Positions 10,684-20,799 of a stretch of 64,000 nt of DNA are shown here, one piece after another. Each line of letters opens with the position of its first letter. Position 1 is the stretch's first letter. The DNA comes from Diospyros lotus (Eukaryota > Streptophyta > Magnoliopsida > Ericales > Ebenaceae). The position numbers and the translations under genes are program-made. The stretch is taken from positions 20,617,310 through 20,681,309 of the forward strand of contig NC_068352.1 in assembly GCF_014633365.1 (NCBI RefSeq), written 5' to 3'. Below the pieces are notes generated by a model. The model ran no database searches, was not told the DNA's origin, and saw only the letters and a list, made by a program, of their open reading frames with translations.

Positions 10684-10702
10684 GTTGGTGGTAGACATGG
10701 CC

Positions 10703-10905
10703 ACGGTTCATGAACCGCCGGTTCCGGTTCATGAACCGCCGGTTCCGGTTCAAGAAATCTTTGAACCTGAACCGAACCGCCCAAGGGCGGTTTGGGACGG
10801 TTCGGTTCCGGTTCCGGTTCGTGCCGGTTCGGTCAACGGTTTGGACCGGTTCGGTCAACGGTTTGAGCCGGTTCGGTCAACGGTTCCGGTTCCGGTTCAA
10901 ACCGA
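10703..10905. repeat. hAT subterminal repeat array, transposase 3' side
   Basis: CCGGTTC and its inverse GAACCG recur in both orientations, including two copies of GGTTCATGAACCGCCGGTTC and three of CGGTTCGGTCAACGG. Short clustered repeats next to the ends are the usual transposase-binding region of hAT elements; binding here is inferred. Confidence 0.75.
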
Positions 10906-11265
10906 ATTTTTTTAATTTTTTTTAAATATTGTTGTATTCAATTTTGGTCCTTGTTCCGTTGTTCGGTTCGGTTTGGTTTCGATTTTTAATTGTTAAATGT
11001 AATTGTAAATATAAATATTCTCAACCATATTTTTAATAAAAAAACACTACTAAAAATTGAAGAAATATAAGTAATAATTTCATTAAAAATAATTAAAACA
11101 ACTAAACAAGTATGTAATATAAGTAATTAATTTTTACAAATGTGAAAAATAAAAAATAAAAAATAGAATTAGACTTAATTTCATTAAAAAATAATTACAA
11201 CAAAAATGTAATACAAGTAATTAATTTTTACAAATGTGAAAAAAAATAAAATATGGACTTGGATC

Positions 11266-13290
11266 CTACGCATCTTCATTGGAGTCGGAAGTCGCCGTTG
11301 TTGAACCATCATTAACCCATTCGTCAGATGATGATGAATGGATAAGTTCTTCTTGACGTCGCATGTTAGCTCTTTCCCAATCATCGAGGCAAACTTGAGC
11401 TTCCAATGATTCTGGAGCCAATCTTGATCTTCTTTCGTCCAAAATGTTGCCTCCACTACTGAATGTTTGTTCAACGGCTACAGTTGAAGCTGGAACTGCA
11501 AGAAGTTGACTTGCAATAATTGCAAGAGTTGGAAATGTCTCCTTGTGCCTTTTCCACCACTCCAAAATTTCAAAATTTAAACCTGTATCATCACCAAACT
11601 CAAAAACTGTGGTTAGATAAGTTTCGAGCTCCGAATGTGAGCTCGATCTAGGTTTTTTCCTCCTTTGATCTAAAAATTTATGACCCCATTTCATTGGTTG
11701 GGAGGAAGAGGAATGCGGAGCCATGGATGGAAATGATTCTTCACTACTAGGAGCAATAACATATGCTTCATATAATTGATTGCATAAAGTTCTAACTTTA
11801 GAAATTATAATATTCACATCAATTTCTTCATTATTTTCTAATCCTAACAACGAATAATAGTTAGACAAACACTCAATTAAACCATCAAATTTACACCTAG
11901 GATCAAATACCATAGTAACAAGAAAAATTTCAGGAATAAATTGATAATAACGTAACCATTTTTCTCTCATTTCTAAAACAGCATGACAAATTTCTTCAAC
12001 ATTAATTCCTTCCATTAATACACCGGCCACATTCATTGCTTCTATTAAAAATTGATGTGAAGTTGGTTTATAAACACTACTAAGTGTATGAGTAGCATCA
12101 TTAAAAATTCGTAAAATATTCAAAATTGAACTACAAACATTCCACATAGTTGGAAAAATAGGATATTGTGGAATATAATTTGCTGCAAAAGAACACAATA
12201 AATCTTTATATTCAAAAGATTGATTAAGTAATTTAAAAGTTGAGTTCCAACGAGTAGGGACATCTTTTGAAAAACGTTTTAGGGTTTGACCATTGGAGGT
12301 GCAAAAATGTGCCCATGCTTTTGCAGTTCGAGGGTGTACCCAAATATAAGAAATAACATTTCTAATTGGATCTAAATAAGAATTAAGTGACTTAATACCA
12401 TCTTGAACACATAAATTTAAAACATGACATGCACATCTAACATGAAAAAATCTTCCACCAAAATTTGGTTGGCAAATTCTTTTCAATTCATTAATAGAAG
12501 CAGTATTAGCCGATGCATTATCAAAAGAAATTGAAAAAATTCTATTAACTAATCTATATTCTTGTAAAATTTGTTGAATTAATCTACAAATATTTTCAGC
12601 ATTATGACTTTCATCAAAACATCGATACGCAAGAATTCTTTTTTGTAAAACATAATTTTCATCAACCCAATGACAAGTAATACCCATATATGAATGAGTT
12701 TGCCAATGATCACTCCAAATATCACTACAAATAGAAACATTAATATTATTGTTTTGAAAATATGTTATCAATTCAATTTTTGAGTTTTTAAACAATTTTA
12801 ACAAATTCCTTTTCAAAGTATTTCTAGGAATTGATTTAAAACTAGGATTAACAAAGTTTTGACAAAATCGAGTAAAACCTAATTTTTCACCAAAACTAAA
12901 AGATAAATGATCAATTGCTACCATTTCAGCTAAACCAGACCTACAATTAGCTTCATTATAATGAAATAATTGAGGAGAGTTTGAAGAGGTAGCAAACCCG
13001 GATATTTGTGTTTGATCGCGGCTCAATCCAACCTTGAGCGGGTGCTTTGTTTGCAAATGTCGGGCGAAAGTACCATATCCACCTCCTTGCTTGAATTTGT
13101 ATACTTGATTACAATAATTACAAGATACATCAAATTTACCATCTCCTTTTGGTGTTTTCTTGAAATGAATATTAAAAATATCAGAAGTAGAAATTTTTCC
13201 ACCTCCCTTTTGTTGAGTTTCACTCTCTTGTGTTTGAAAATTTTGAGCTTCAAACTCAACATTTTCAACATTTCTACCTTCACTTGCCAT
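11266..13290 (-). CDS. hAT-family transposase (BED zinc finger, hAT dimerisation domain)
   Basis: This 674-aa protein is the cut-and-paste transposase of the surrounding hAT element and acts in the nucleus on its ends. The ATG at 13290 is chosen because it opens MASEGRN; 26 more codons upstream are open but hydrophobic and Ile/Tyr-rich, unlike an N-terminus of this family. A BED zinc finger has Cys57, Cys60, His78 and His83 (C-x2-C, H-x4-H). The RNase H-like core shows SDIWSDHWQTHSYMG with the first catalytic Asp candidate and SFDNASANTASINEL with the second. The C-terminal dimerisation block contains WWKRHKETFPTLA, ASTVAVEQTFSSGG and LDERRSRLAPES. Length and order match plant RICESLEEPER-type transposases. 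No stop or frameshift is seen and no intron is needed. The closest relatives cannot be named from sequence alone. Confidence 0.93.
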   Translation of the reverse strand: MASEGRNVENVEFEAQNFQTQESETQQKGGGKISTSDIFNIHFKKTPKGDGKFDVSCNYCNQVYKFKQGGGYGTFARHLQTKHPLKVGLSRDQTQISGFATSSNSPQLFHYNEANCRSGLAEMVAIDHLSFSFGEKLGFTRFCQNFVNPSFKSIPRNTLKRNLLKLFKNSKIELITYFQNNNINVSICSDIWSDHWQTHSYMGITCHWVDENYVLQKRILAYRCFDESHNAENICRLIQQILQEYRLVNRIFSISFDNASANTASINELKRICQPNFGGRFFHVRCACHVLNLCVQDGIKSLNSYLDPIRNVISYIWVHPRTAKAWAHFCTSNGQTLKRFSKDVPTRWNSTFKLLNQSFEYKDLLCSFAANYIPQYPIFPTMWNVCSSILNILRIFNDATHTLSSVYKPTSHQFLIEAMNVAGVLMEGINVEEICHAVLEMREKWLRYYQFIPEIFLVTMVFDPRCKFDGLIECLSNYYSLLGLENNEEIDVNIIISKVRTLCNQLYEAYVIAPSSEESFPSMAPHSSSSQPMKWGHKFLDQRRKKPRSSSHSELETYLTTVFEFGDDTGLNFEILEWWKRHKETFPTLAIIASQLLAVPASTVAVEQTFSSGGNILDERRSRLAPESLEAQVCLDDWERANMRRQEELIHSSSSDEWVNDGSTTATSDSNEDA

Positions 13291-13725
13291 TTTTTTGAAA
13301 AAAGTATGATAATAAAAAAATATAATAATGATAAAATAATATAGTAACAAGTAATAAATAATTAACAATATAATTGAATAAATTGATAAATAACAAAATG
13401 AGAAGATTGAAGAAATTGAAATTAAAATATTAAATGAGAGACAAAATTGAGAGAATAATAGCTTGAGACTTGAGAGAGAGAGAGAGAGAAAGTGTGAAAA
13501 ATGAGTGGGGGAGGGAGGGGTATATATAGATAGGAATTATAAAATTAAAAAAAAAAAAAAAATTGGGGGGTGTCCAACGGTCCAAATTGGACCGTTGGGG
13601 GGGGGGGGGTGCACGGCCGCACACGCACGGGGGGGGTTGGGGGGGGAGGGGGGTGTCCAACGGTCCAAATTGGACCGTTGGGGGAGGGGGGGTGTGCACG
13701 GCCGCACGCGCACGGGGGGGGGGCC
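13291..13725 (-). promoter_or_regulatory. Upstream region of hAT transposase with tandem palindromes
   Basis: This is the leader and promoter side of the transposase gene. A GA microsatellite lies at about 13473-13490. Two units of about 83 bp (about 13568-13650 and 13651-13733) each carry a palindrome with 12-base arms CCAACGGTCCAA and its complement around one base (13574-13598, 13657-13681), then a G run and GTGCACGGCCGCAC. The TATATATA at about 13521-13528 could be a TATA box on either strand. Confidence 0.6.
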
Positions 13726-13900
13726 GGTTCCGGAGAACCGGAACCGCCGGTTCCGGTTCCGCGGAACCGGCGGTTCCGGTTCTCCGGAACCTTGAACCGG
13801 AACCGGACCGAATTTCGCCGGTTCGGTCCGGTTCCGGTTCCGGTTCGGCCGATTCCGGTTCCGGTTCCGGTTCCGGTTCGAACCGCCGGTCCGGTTCAAT
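13725..13900. repeat. hAT subterminal repeat array, transposase 5' side
   Basis: Dense GGTTCCGG and CCGGTTCC words in both orientations mirror the array at the other end of the element and fit transposase-binding sites. The frames that stay open here encode only Pro/Glu/Arg repeats and are not genes. Confidence 0.75.
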
Positions 13901-13922
13901 TTTGACCATGTCTAGTTGGTGG

Positions 13923-14336
13923 GTCCTACGGTAATTAAATTAGTGATCATCTAAAAAATAATAAAAATTATAAAAAATTTATTTTTTATTTTTTTAAATA
14001 TAAAATTACTAATTAAAATTTTATATTCTAATATAGAAAGTAAATCTTTTTTAATTAATAATATAACTAAATTACTTAATCTTTCTTATGACATAATTGA
14101 ACGCGAATAAGATTTTATTTATTTTAATTTTAAAAAAATTATTTTTACTAAACTTACAGTAACAAAAATAGTTAATAATATTCTATAAGGTATTCATACA
14201 TTTGAATTTTTTTTTTTACCATTTTTATAAAATTTTGTATCGCAAGTAGTGTTTTAATTTTTATGGTTATAATTTCTTTTAAAATTTTTAATTTTAAAAA
14301 TAAATCTAAACCATCAATATCAAATAGCATATAATG
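13923..14336. other. AT-rich intergenic sequence
   Basis: Very AT-rich sequence with no gene or clear repeat. Confidence 0.55.
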
Positions 14337-16190
14337 TTTTAAGAACTTTTCAAGATTTAAATAATTTTTCTTCAAATTATTATCATCAAGCAATTTTAAC
14401 TTTTCGACATTATAAAAAAATCAAAATTATTTTCATAAATTTTAAATTGTTCTAATCTATTTTGAAGAGAGAAAATAGTATAATCAACTAAATATATAAA
14501 ATAATTAATTTTAAAAAATTCTTCAATAATTAATTTATCTCCTCATTTTCATTCTCATCAAATTATTTTTTCTCTTTATTATACTTTTTTTTTATAAAAT
14601 TTTAATTTCTATATTCATTTGTTATGTAATCTCTTTAACATGATCATTTCTTTCTTTTTTATTTTTTATTTTTTATTAATTTATACTTTTCTCCCTCCCT
14701 CGCCCATATCACTCAAAAGTTAATTCAATATAAAAACTCGTGTGATGCAAGGATCTCTTTCTCTTTTTTTATTTTAATTTTTTATTAATTTATACTTTTC
14801 TCTCTCCTTCACCCATATCACTCAAAAGTTAATTTAAAATAAAAAGTTGTGTGATGCAAGGGAGGAAGGGAAATGCTATTACCTCATGGGCTACACAATG
14901 ATATTAAAATATTCAAAATATTCCTCACTCAAGATCATGAAATAAGTCGGTGAGGCGACATAAAGCAATGAGACGCATGACTAAAATAAACCTTATCTAA
15001 AGTGGTGATGTGTCACGAGGCGATAAGACGCGGTAAGGCACAAAAAGTATTTTTATCATTTATGATATATTATATAATTTATGAAATAGTCCATAAGGTA
15101 ACAATAGCATGACCAATGAAAAAAAAGGGTAGCAAGTGAGCCTTATCTCTTTCTCCTATTATTAATTTTCTATTAACCTATGCTTCTCTCTCTTTCTCTC
15201 ATCTCACTAAGTAAAAATTTTTCAAGATTTAAATAATTTTTCTTCAAATTATTATCATTAAGTAATTTTAACTTTTCTACATTATAAAAAATTAAAATTA
15301 TCTTCATAAATTTTAAATTGTTTAAATCTATTTTGAAGAGAGAAAATAATATGATCAACTAAATATATAAAATAATTAATTTAAAAAAATTCTTCAATAA
15401 TTAATTTGTCTCCTCATTTTCATTCTCATCAAATTATTATTTTTTCTTTATTATACTTTTTTTTTATAAAATTTTAATTTCTATATTCAGTTGTTATGTA
15501 ATCGCTTTATAACATGATCATCTCTTTCTCTTTTTTTTTTTAAATTTTTTATTAATTTATACTTTTCTCCCTCCCTCGCCCATATCCCTCAAAAGTTAAT
15601 TCAATATAAAAACTCGTGCGACGCAAGGATCCCTTTCTCTGTTTTTTTTTTTTTTTTTAATTTTTTATTAATTTATACTTTTCTCTCTCCCTCTCCCATA
15701 CCACTCAAAAGTTAATTTAATATAAAAAGTTGTGTGACGCAAGGGAAGAAGAAAAATGCTATTATTATCTCATGGGCTACATAATAATATTAAAATCTCC
15801 AAAATACCCCTCACTCAAAATAATGAAGTGAGGCAGTAAGGTGACATAAAGCGGTGAGGTGCGTGACTAAAATATTGGATAGTGAGGTGTCACGAGGCTA
15901 TGAGGCACGATAAGATACAAAATATTTTTATCATTTACGATATATTATATAATTTATGATATAACCCATAAGATAACAATAGCATAACCAACGAAAAAAA
16001 GGATAACAAGTGAGCCTCATATCTCTCTCTCCTATTGTTAATTATCTATTCAATATAAAAAAAAAAGTCAATTCAATATAAAAAGTTGTGTGACATAGGA
16101 AAGGAAAGTGAGTTATATTTTTAATTTTCTATTAGTCTATACTTCTCTGTCACTCAAAAGTTAATTCAATATAAAAAGTTGTGACATAGG
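14337..16190. repeat. Nested direct repeats, period about 880 bp
   Basis: A block starting with TTTTCAAGATTTAAATAATT at about 14347 returns at about 15221 and the match runs on for several hundred bases to near 16100. Inside each copy a unit of roughly 110 bases (TTATTAATTTATACTTTTCT, then CTCAAAAGTTAATT) is itself repeated, and two degraded units trail off to about 16190. Small GAGGCG and AAGCGGTGAGG words recur. No coding region is visible and the type of element is unknown. Confidence 0.75.
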
Positions 16191-16999
16191 AAAGGAAAGG
16201 GCTCCTTAATCAGCAACTGGTGCAAATTTGGGACCACTCTTTTTTTGGGGGGGGCTCTATACGTCGCACTGAGGTTAAACAAACTATATAGTGAAAGATA
16301 TTAATACAACATTAGGAGAGTATACACAAGGAATGAGTGGAAGAGATGAGGCCATAGTAAAAAAAGAAATGAGAGCCGTCCTAGAAAAATAAAACCAGTT
16401 TCCCTTTTAGGTGGTGATCCACCCTTTATCCTAAGTATATTTTTTTTATAAATTTTTATGCATTAATTAAACAATAATGAGTGGAAGATACTAATAGAAC
16501 GAAATTACTTAAAAAATAAAAATAAAAAAGATGCAACAAGGGAATATTAAACAGTACCATCAAACTTTTTTTATGAGAAGGTAGAGTGAGTGCTATAAAG
16601 AAAAATAAATTTATCCTTCAAAAATAATATTAAAGGTTAATGTTCTTAAAAATCAAAATTAAGTCTTTCATTTACTTCTCTCTCTATTGGAGGAAAACAA
16701 AAATAGGGAGTTTGATGGAAATAGATGAAAGTACGTTTCAATCCATTTTTATTTTAGTTGGTAAAGGAATCCATTTTAATTTAATTTCATTACTATTTGC
16801 TTCATAATTTCTTTTTTTTTTAAAAAAAAAGAGATATGTATAGATATAAATAAAACCTCTATACAAAATACAAATTAGGGCATATCCCAGTTTACATGAT
16901 AACGTAAGTGAAGCACACACTCAAGATTAAAATAAGACTGAAACCAAAAAACATAGCAGAAGCAACAACGGAGCTACATAAAATGGAAGGTAATGAACA
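16191..16999. other. AT-rich intergenic sequence
   Basis: No gene or clear repeat is seen. Confidence 0.5.
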
Positions 17000-17585
17000 A
17001 CTCTACATGAAATCAACTCTGAATTCAAAGGCGCTTTAACGCATGTCTTCTAGATGAATGTGGAGACTAGGGGAAGCAGCGAACCTGAAGGCAAGCATGG
17101 AAAAGTCACCCAGCGTTTTACTATGGAGACACATAGGGGTTTAGCCTGCTCCAAGATACTAAGTAGATGACCACCTAAGCCAGGAGTACTGGTCAGTAAG
17201 GGGCCGCCAGAAATACCGCAGTGCACGATTTTGTAGAGTATGGGGAAATGAGATGGTGACCAACCATGCCCACACGACATACTGAACCTAATGAGCGAGC
17301 TGGTCCACGCAATCCACTCGGAATCTTGCCAATACTGGTTGTTGCGCTCACACCACAAAAAAATACCATCGCTTGCAAGACCAAATGATTAGTAACATGC
17401 CAAGTATTTTTACCTTTTCACCGAGCCACCATCCAAAGGAGACCCCAGTATTCCATCGACGCTAGGGCCATGCAAATTTCTTCAAATGCTTAAAAAATGA
17501 CACCACCTGTCTAGAATAGGAACATTCAAAGAATAGATGGCTATGTCTCTCAGAATCTGCCCTACAAAGAAAACATCTATCGGGA
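17000..17585 (-). pseudogene. LINE-type retroelement fragment with zf-RVT zinc finger
   Basis: On the - strand from about 17584 the frame reads DRCFLCRADSERHSHLFFEC, then SYSRQVVSFFKHLKKFAW. The spacing of C-x2-C and H-x6-C fits the zinc-binding domain found after the reverse transcriptase of plant LINEs (zf-RVT). Downstream the frame is broken by stops and shifts but keeps protein-like runs (WFFVVRAQQ-like, VQYVVWA) to about 17040. No reverse transcriptase core is present, so this is a truncated relic. It lies upstream of the O-methyltransferase gene on the opposite strand. Confidence 0.6.
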
Positions 17586-17830
17586 AAAAAAGGATTTAGC
17601 AACTAGCTGCACCTCCCATGATTAATAATTTTAGCGAGGGTTGTAACATATACTAATATGTTGCTTTTTTGATTAATTTAATAAATATTAAATATTAAAT
17701 ATTAAATGTTAAAATTTTCTAAAACTTAATAAAAATTTACTAAACCCTAATTGAATTTGAAGAATCCAGTAGGTTCCGAACCTTCTCCTTCTAATTAACA
17801 CGTCCTCTACAGGATAAGCAAATTAAATCA

Positions 17831-17912
17831 AAATTCCAAATATAGAACACGAAAGTCAACAAGCTTTTGGCTTAAAATTCCAAATATAAAACACTAAAAT
17901 CAACAAGCTGGC
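17831..17912 (+). promoter_or_regulatory. 44-bp tandem duplication in the O-methyltransferase promoter
   Basis: AAATTCCAAATATAGAACAC at 17831 returns with small changes at 17875, each copy ending in CAACAAGCT. The repeat lies about 105-185 bases before the start codon. A regulatory role is possible but only inferred from position. Confidence 0.6.
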
Positions 17913-17954
17913 CTTTGGGTGATGGAATGGGTATTTCAAAGCCCTATATATTTC

Positions 17955-17962
17955 TATATATA
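17955..17962 (+). promoter_or_regulatory. TATA box of the O-methyltransferase gene
   Basis: TATATATA lies 55-62 bases before the ATG at 18017; a weaker TATATA is at 17945-17950. A start of transcription near 17985-17990 would leave a leader of about 30 nt. Confidence 0.5.
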
Positions 17963-18016
17963 TGTTCAATTCAATGTGCGATATTTTATCAAGAAGTTGA
18001 GAGAAACAAAAAGCAG

Positions 18017-20673
18017 ATGGCCGAAAGAGGAAGAAACAGCGGCGAGCTACTCAAAGCTCAAGCCCACATATGGAACCAAATATTCAATTTCGGGAATTCT
18101 TTCAGACTCAAAGCCGCAGTTGAACTAGGCATTCCAGATGTCATCCACAACCACGGCCAACCCATGAAACTCTCAGACCTTGTTGCTTCGCTTCCCATCA
18201 ACCCAGCTAAAGCTCACTGCATCCCCCGCCTCATGCGCGGCCTCGTTCATTCCGGCTTTTTTCTCGAGAAAAAAGCCTCAGAAAATGAGCAAGAAAGTTG
18301 TTTTTCTCTCACGCCCACTTGCCACCTTCTCTTGAAGGACAATCCCTTCGACTTATGTCCATTCCTGCTCGCCGTGCCGGAGCCCTGTTTTATAAATTCA
18401 TGGCGGTCTTTGAGCACTTGGCTCCAGAACGATGATCCTAACACAACTTTTAACACTGCGAATGGGATGCCATTTTGGGATTATCTTGGCCTTAATCCGA
18501 CGGTGAACGATAGGTTTAACGAGGCAATGGCTGCTGATTCGAGATTGATTGCTAGCGTGACGGTTCGAGAGTGTAAGGGAGTGTTTGAGGGGGTGAATTC
18601 GGTGGTAGATGTTGGAGGCGGCACCGGAACTATGGCCGCCGCCATTGCCGACGCGTTCCCACACTTGAAGTGCACGGTGTTTGATCAAACGCATGTAGTT
18701 GGAGATTTACAGGAGAGTCAGAATTTGAAGTTCGTGGGTGGAAACATGTTTGAGGCCATTCCTCCTGCAGATGCAATTCTGCTCAAGGTGCATATCCATG
18801 AACATGAACACTCTTTTTTCTGTAATTTTTACTAGAATAATATCTATTTTTGAAAACTGAATCTTGAATATCATTCTTTTCAAAATTATTACCGACATAA
18901 CATCCTCTAAAATATCCTCTAATTTATGGTGCCAGCGAGGGTCCTTTGTGACATGAACTAAGCAAAATCGCTAGTGCCACCAAGGGTTATATATACTCTT
19001 AACGCTTGAAGAAATTTCTCCTACTGTGAAAAAACAAAAGCAGACAAACAACTCTCCTACCACTACTAGGGGTTATTTGTCGCCCTTGATTTTGGACTTT
19101 TAGAGAAAGTTCTCAAGATGTAGGAGCACATGTAACCCCTAGTACCTCGAGCCTAGATTTGCAGCTAGCCTCCTTTTCTGTCGCTTTGCTTTGCTGTTTC
19201 ATCAATAAAAATATGTCATGTAACTAAATTAATACACACCACCAAATAATAATTATTTTAAGTTAACAACAAAAAAACTTAACGTTTTCTTTTAAAATTT
19301 ATTTTGTAATTAACAGAAAAAATTCATCTCTTCATCTAAAAGAATACTAGAGAGAATACTTCCAGATGAAGAGATGAATTTTTCCTTTTAGTTGCCAAAT
19401 GAATTTTGTTGTTAATTTGAAATAATTACTATTTAGTAATATGTAAGAATTTGACAAGGTGACTTATTTTTATTGATAAGACAACCAAGAAAATAGGGAA
19501 TGGGACAAAGATCTGGGCTCCTAGTACCCCTAACAGTTTTGCTTACTCTAATGCCACATAGGACAACAATCTTGCATAACTGATGACGTGTCTTCGTGGG
19601 CGGAGCCAAGTGAGGTCCAATGGAGATAGTTGCCCCCACTTGGTTGAATTTAAGCAAAAAAAAAAAAAAAAAAGTTTATATTATTTTTAACTCAAATCCA
19701 ACTCTCAAAATAAATACAAAATTATTGTATTAAAATTTAGGGTAAATAGGCTAAATGACCCAAATTCTTTAACTCCTAAGTTTTAATTCATTTTATTTCT
19801 AAATTTATCCCATTTCTTACTTTCTTTTTCAATTCCCACTTGATTTTCTTTCTTCTGATTATTATTGCTACAATAAAAAGAGTATCTTTTGCAATAAACA
19901 TTGTGAATAATCTATTACATAATAGGAATAGAGACCATTGGATAAATGATAGCTTAGTTGTGTACATATGTTGAAAATGATGTATTTAATAAAATTAATA
20001 ATGAAGTTATTATACGGTATTATCAAAGTATGAAAAGTCATAGAAAACAATTATAAAAAGATTTTGCATTTTAATATTATCATTATTGTCTTATTTTTTA
20101 AATTACATTTTTTGTATTTAAGTTTGCCCCACTAAATCAAAATCCTGACTCTGTCCCTCGTGTCTTAAAAAATGTTATATTTGTAATTTTTTTGAAAGGG
20201 ATGCTATATATTTTGGATCTTTTTTTCAAGATTAAATTTTATATACCTTTTTCTTTCTCTCTCTCTCTTTCTTTTTTTGTTTGTCTAATTAATGATGCAA
20301 ATCTCAACCAAAGGGATTATGCTACTTTTCAACGTCTCATGTCTTTGAACCATATCATGCGCATTTGCAGTGGATTTTGCACTCTTTGAGTGATGAAGAC
20401 AGCATCAAATTATTGAAGAAATGTAAAGAGGCAATTCCAAGCAAAGACAAGGGGGGAAAGGTGATAATCATAGACATGGTGTTGGGAATCGAAAATGGAG
20501 ATCATGAGTCCATTGAGACACAACTCTTCCTTGATATGCAAATGATGATTAATGTGGGTGGTAAGGAGAGAAACAAGAAAGACTGGGAAGAGTTGCTTTG
20601 CAAAGCTGGTTTTAGTGACTATAATATATTTCCAGTTTTAGGGTTAAGGTCTCTCATTGAGGCATACCCTTAA
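18017..20673 (+). CDS. Class I SAM-dependent O-methyltransferase (COMT/ROMT-like), two exons
   Basis: Exons 18017-18787 and 20371-20673 give 357 residues, the usual length for plant small-molecule O-methyltransferases, which transfer a methyl group from S-adenosylmethionine to phenolic hydroxyls in the cytosol. The ATG at 18017 is chosen because it opens MAERGRNSGELLKAQAHIWNQ, the normal N-terminal dimerisation helix; the longer frame upstream overlaps the TATA box. Residues 197-204 are the SAM motif VDVGGGTG, followed by FDQTHVV and GGNMFEAIPPADAILLK. The intron sits after LLK, at the position usual for the family, with donor AAG|GTGCAT and acceptor TTTGCAG|TGG, phase 0. His261 in WILH is the expected catalytic base, but the family's HDW is HSL here. 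The C-terminal GLRSLIEAYP is typical of 8-hydroxyquercetin or resveratrol methyltransferase-like proteins. The substrate cannot be told from sequence. No stop or frameshift is seen. Confidence 0.9.
19240..19440. mobile_element. Foldback (MITE-like) sequence in the O-methyltransferase intron
   Basis: A perfect 20-base stem is formed by AAAAATTCATCTCTTCATCT (ends 19337) and AGATGAAGAGATGAATTTTT (19364-19383). Weaker complementarity extends outward between about 19243-19275 and 19400-19435 (AATAATTA, GTTAACAACAAAA and their inverses). No target duplication could be fixed, so the outer limits are approximate. Confidence 0.6.
19595..20158. mobile_element. Non-autonomous hAT element in the O-methyltransferase intron
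   Basis: The left end reads CGTGGGCGGAGCCAAG and the inverted right end AGGGACAGAGTCAGGA, both versions of the hAT end AGGGGCGGAGCCA. Identical 8-bp duplications CGTGTCTT lie at 19587-19594 and 20159-20166. The 564-bp body is AT-rich, has an A18 run near 19655 and no transposase. The element at 32780-34818 has the same type of ends. Confidence 0.8.
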
Positions 20674-20796
20674 TCAACTCAGCATAGTTTGTTTCAACAA
20701 ATAAGTGAATTACATGCATACATCCTATTTTAGGATTAAGGTTTCTCATTTAGGCGTATTGTTGATGAACTCAACATTGTTTGCTTCAATAATAAC
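20636..20796 (+). repeat. 92-bp tandem duplication across the O-methyltransferase stop codon
   Basis: The last coding bases and the stop region (TTTTAGGGTTAAGGTCTCTC at 20636) are repeated at 20728 as TTTTAGGATTAAGGTTTCTC and remain alignable for about 70 bases. The second copy lies in the 3' untranslated region and has lost coding sense. Confidence 0.7.
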
Positions 20797-20799
20797 TTA

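Larger units (their letters stand above)
10692..13914 (-). mobile_element. Complete hAT transposon with intact transposase
   Basis: The element is 3223 bp. Its ends read TAGACATGGCCA at 10692 and, inverted, TAGACATGGTCA at 13914. Identical 8-bp target duplications, GTTGGTGG, sit at 10684-10691 and 13915-13922. GC-rich subterminal arrays of GGTTCCGG and CCGGTTC words (about 10703-10905 and 13725-13900) flank an otherwise AT-rich body. A single intact reading frame codes for the transposase. The perfect duplication and open frame suggest a recent insertion that may still be autonomous. Confidence 0.93.

Noticed and set aside
13430..13934. Pro/Glu/Arg-rich open frames on both strands
   Set aside because: They come from the GGTTCCGG subterminal arrays and G runs of the hAT element.
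17915..18016. Start of the O-methyltransferase at 17915 (34 residues longer)
   Set aside because: The extra part covers the TATA box, is hydrophobic and unlike the family; the ATG at 18017 gives the standard N-terminus.
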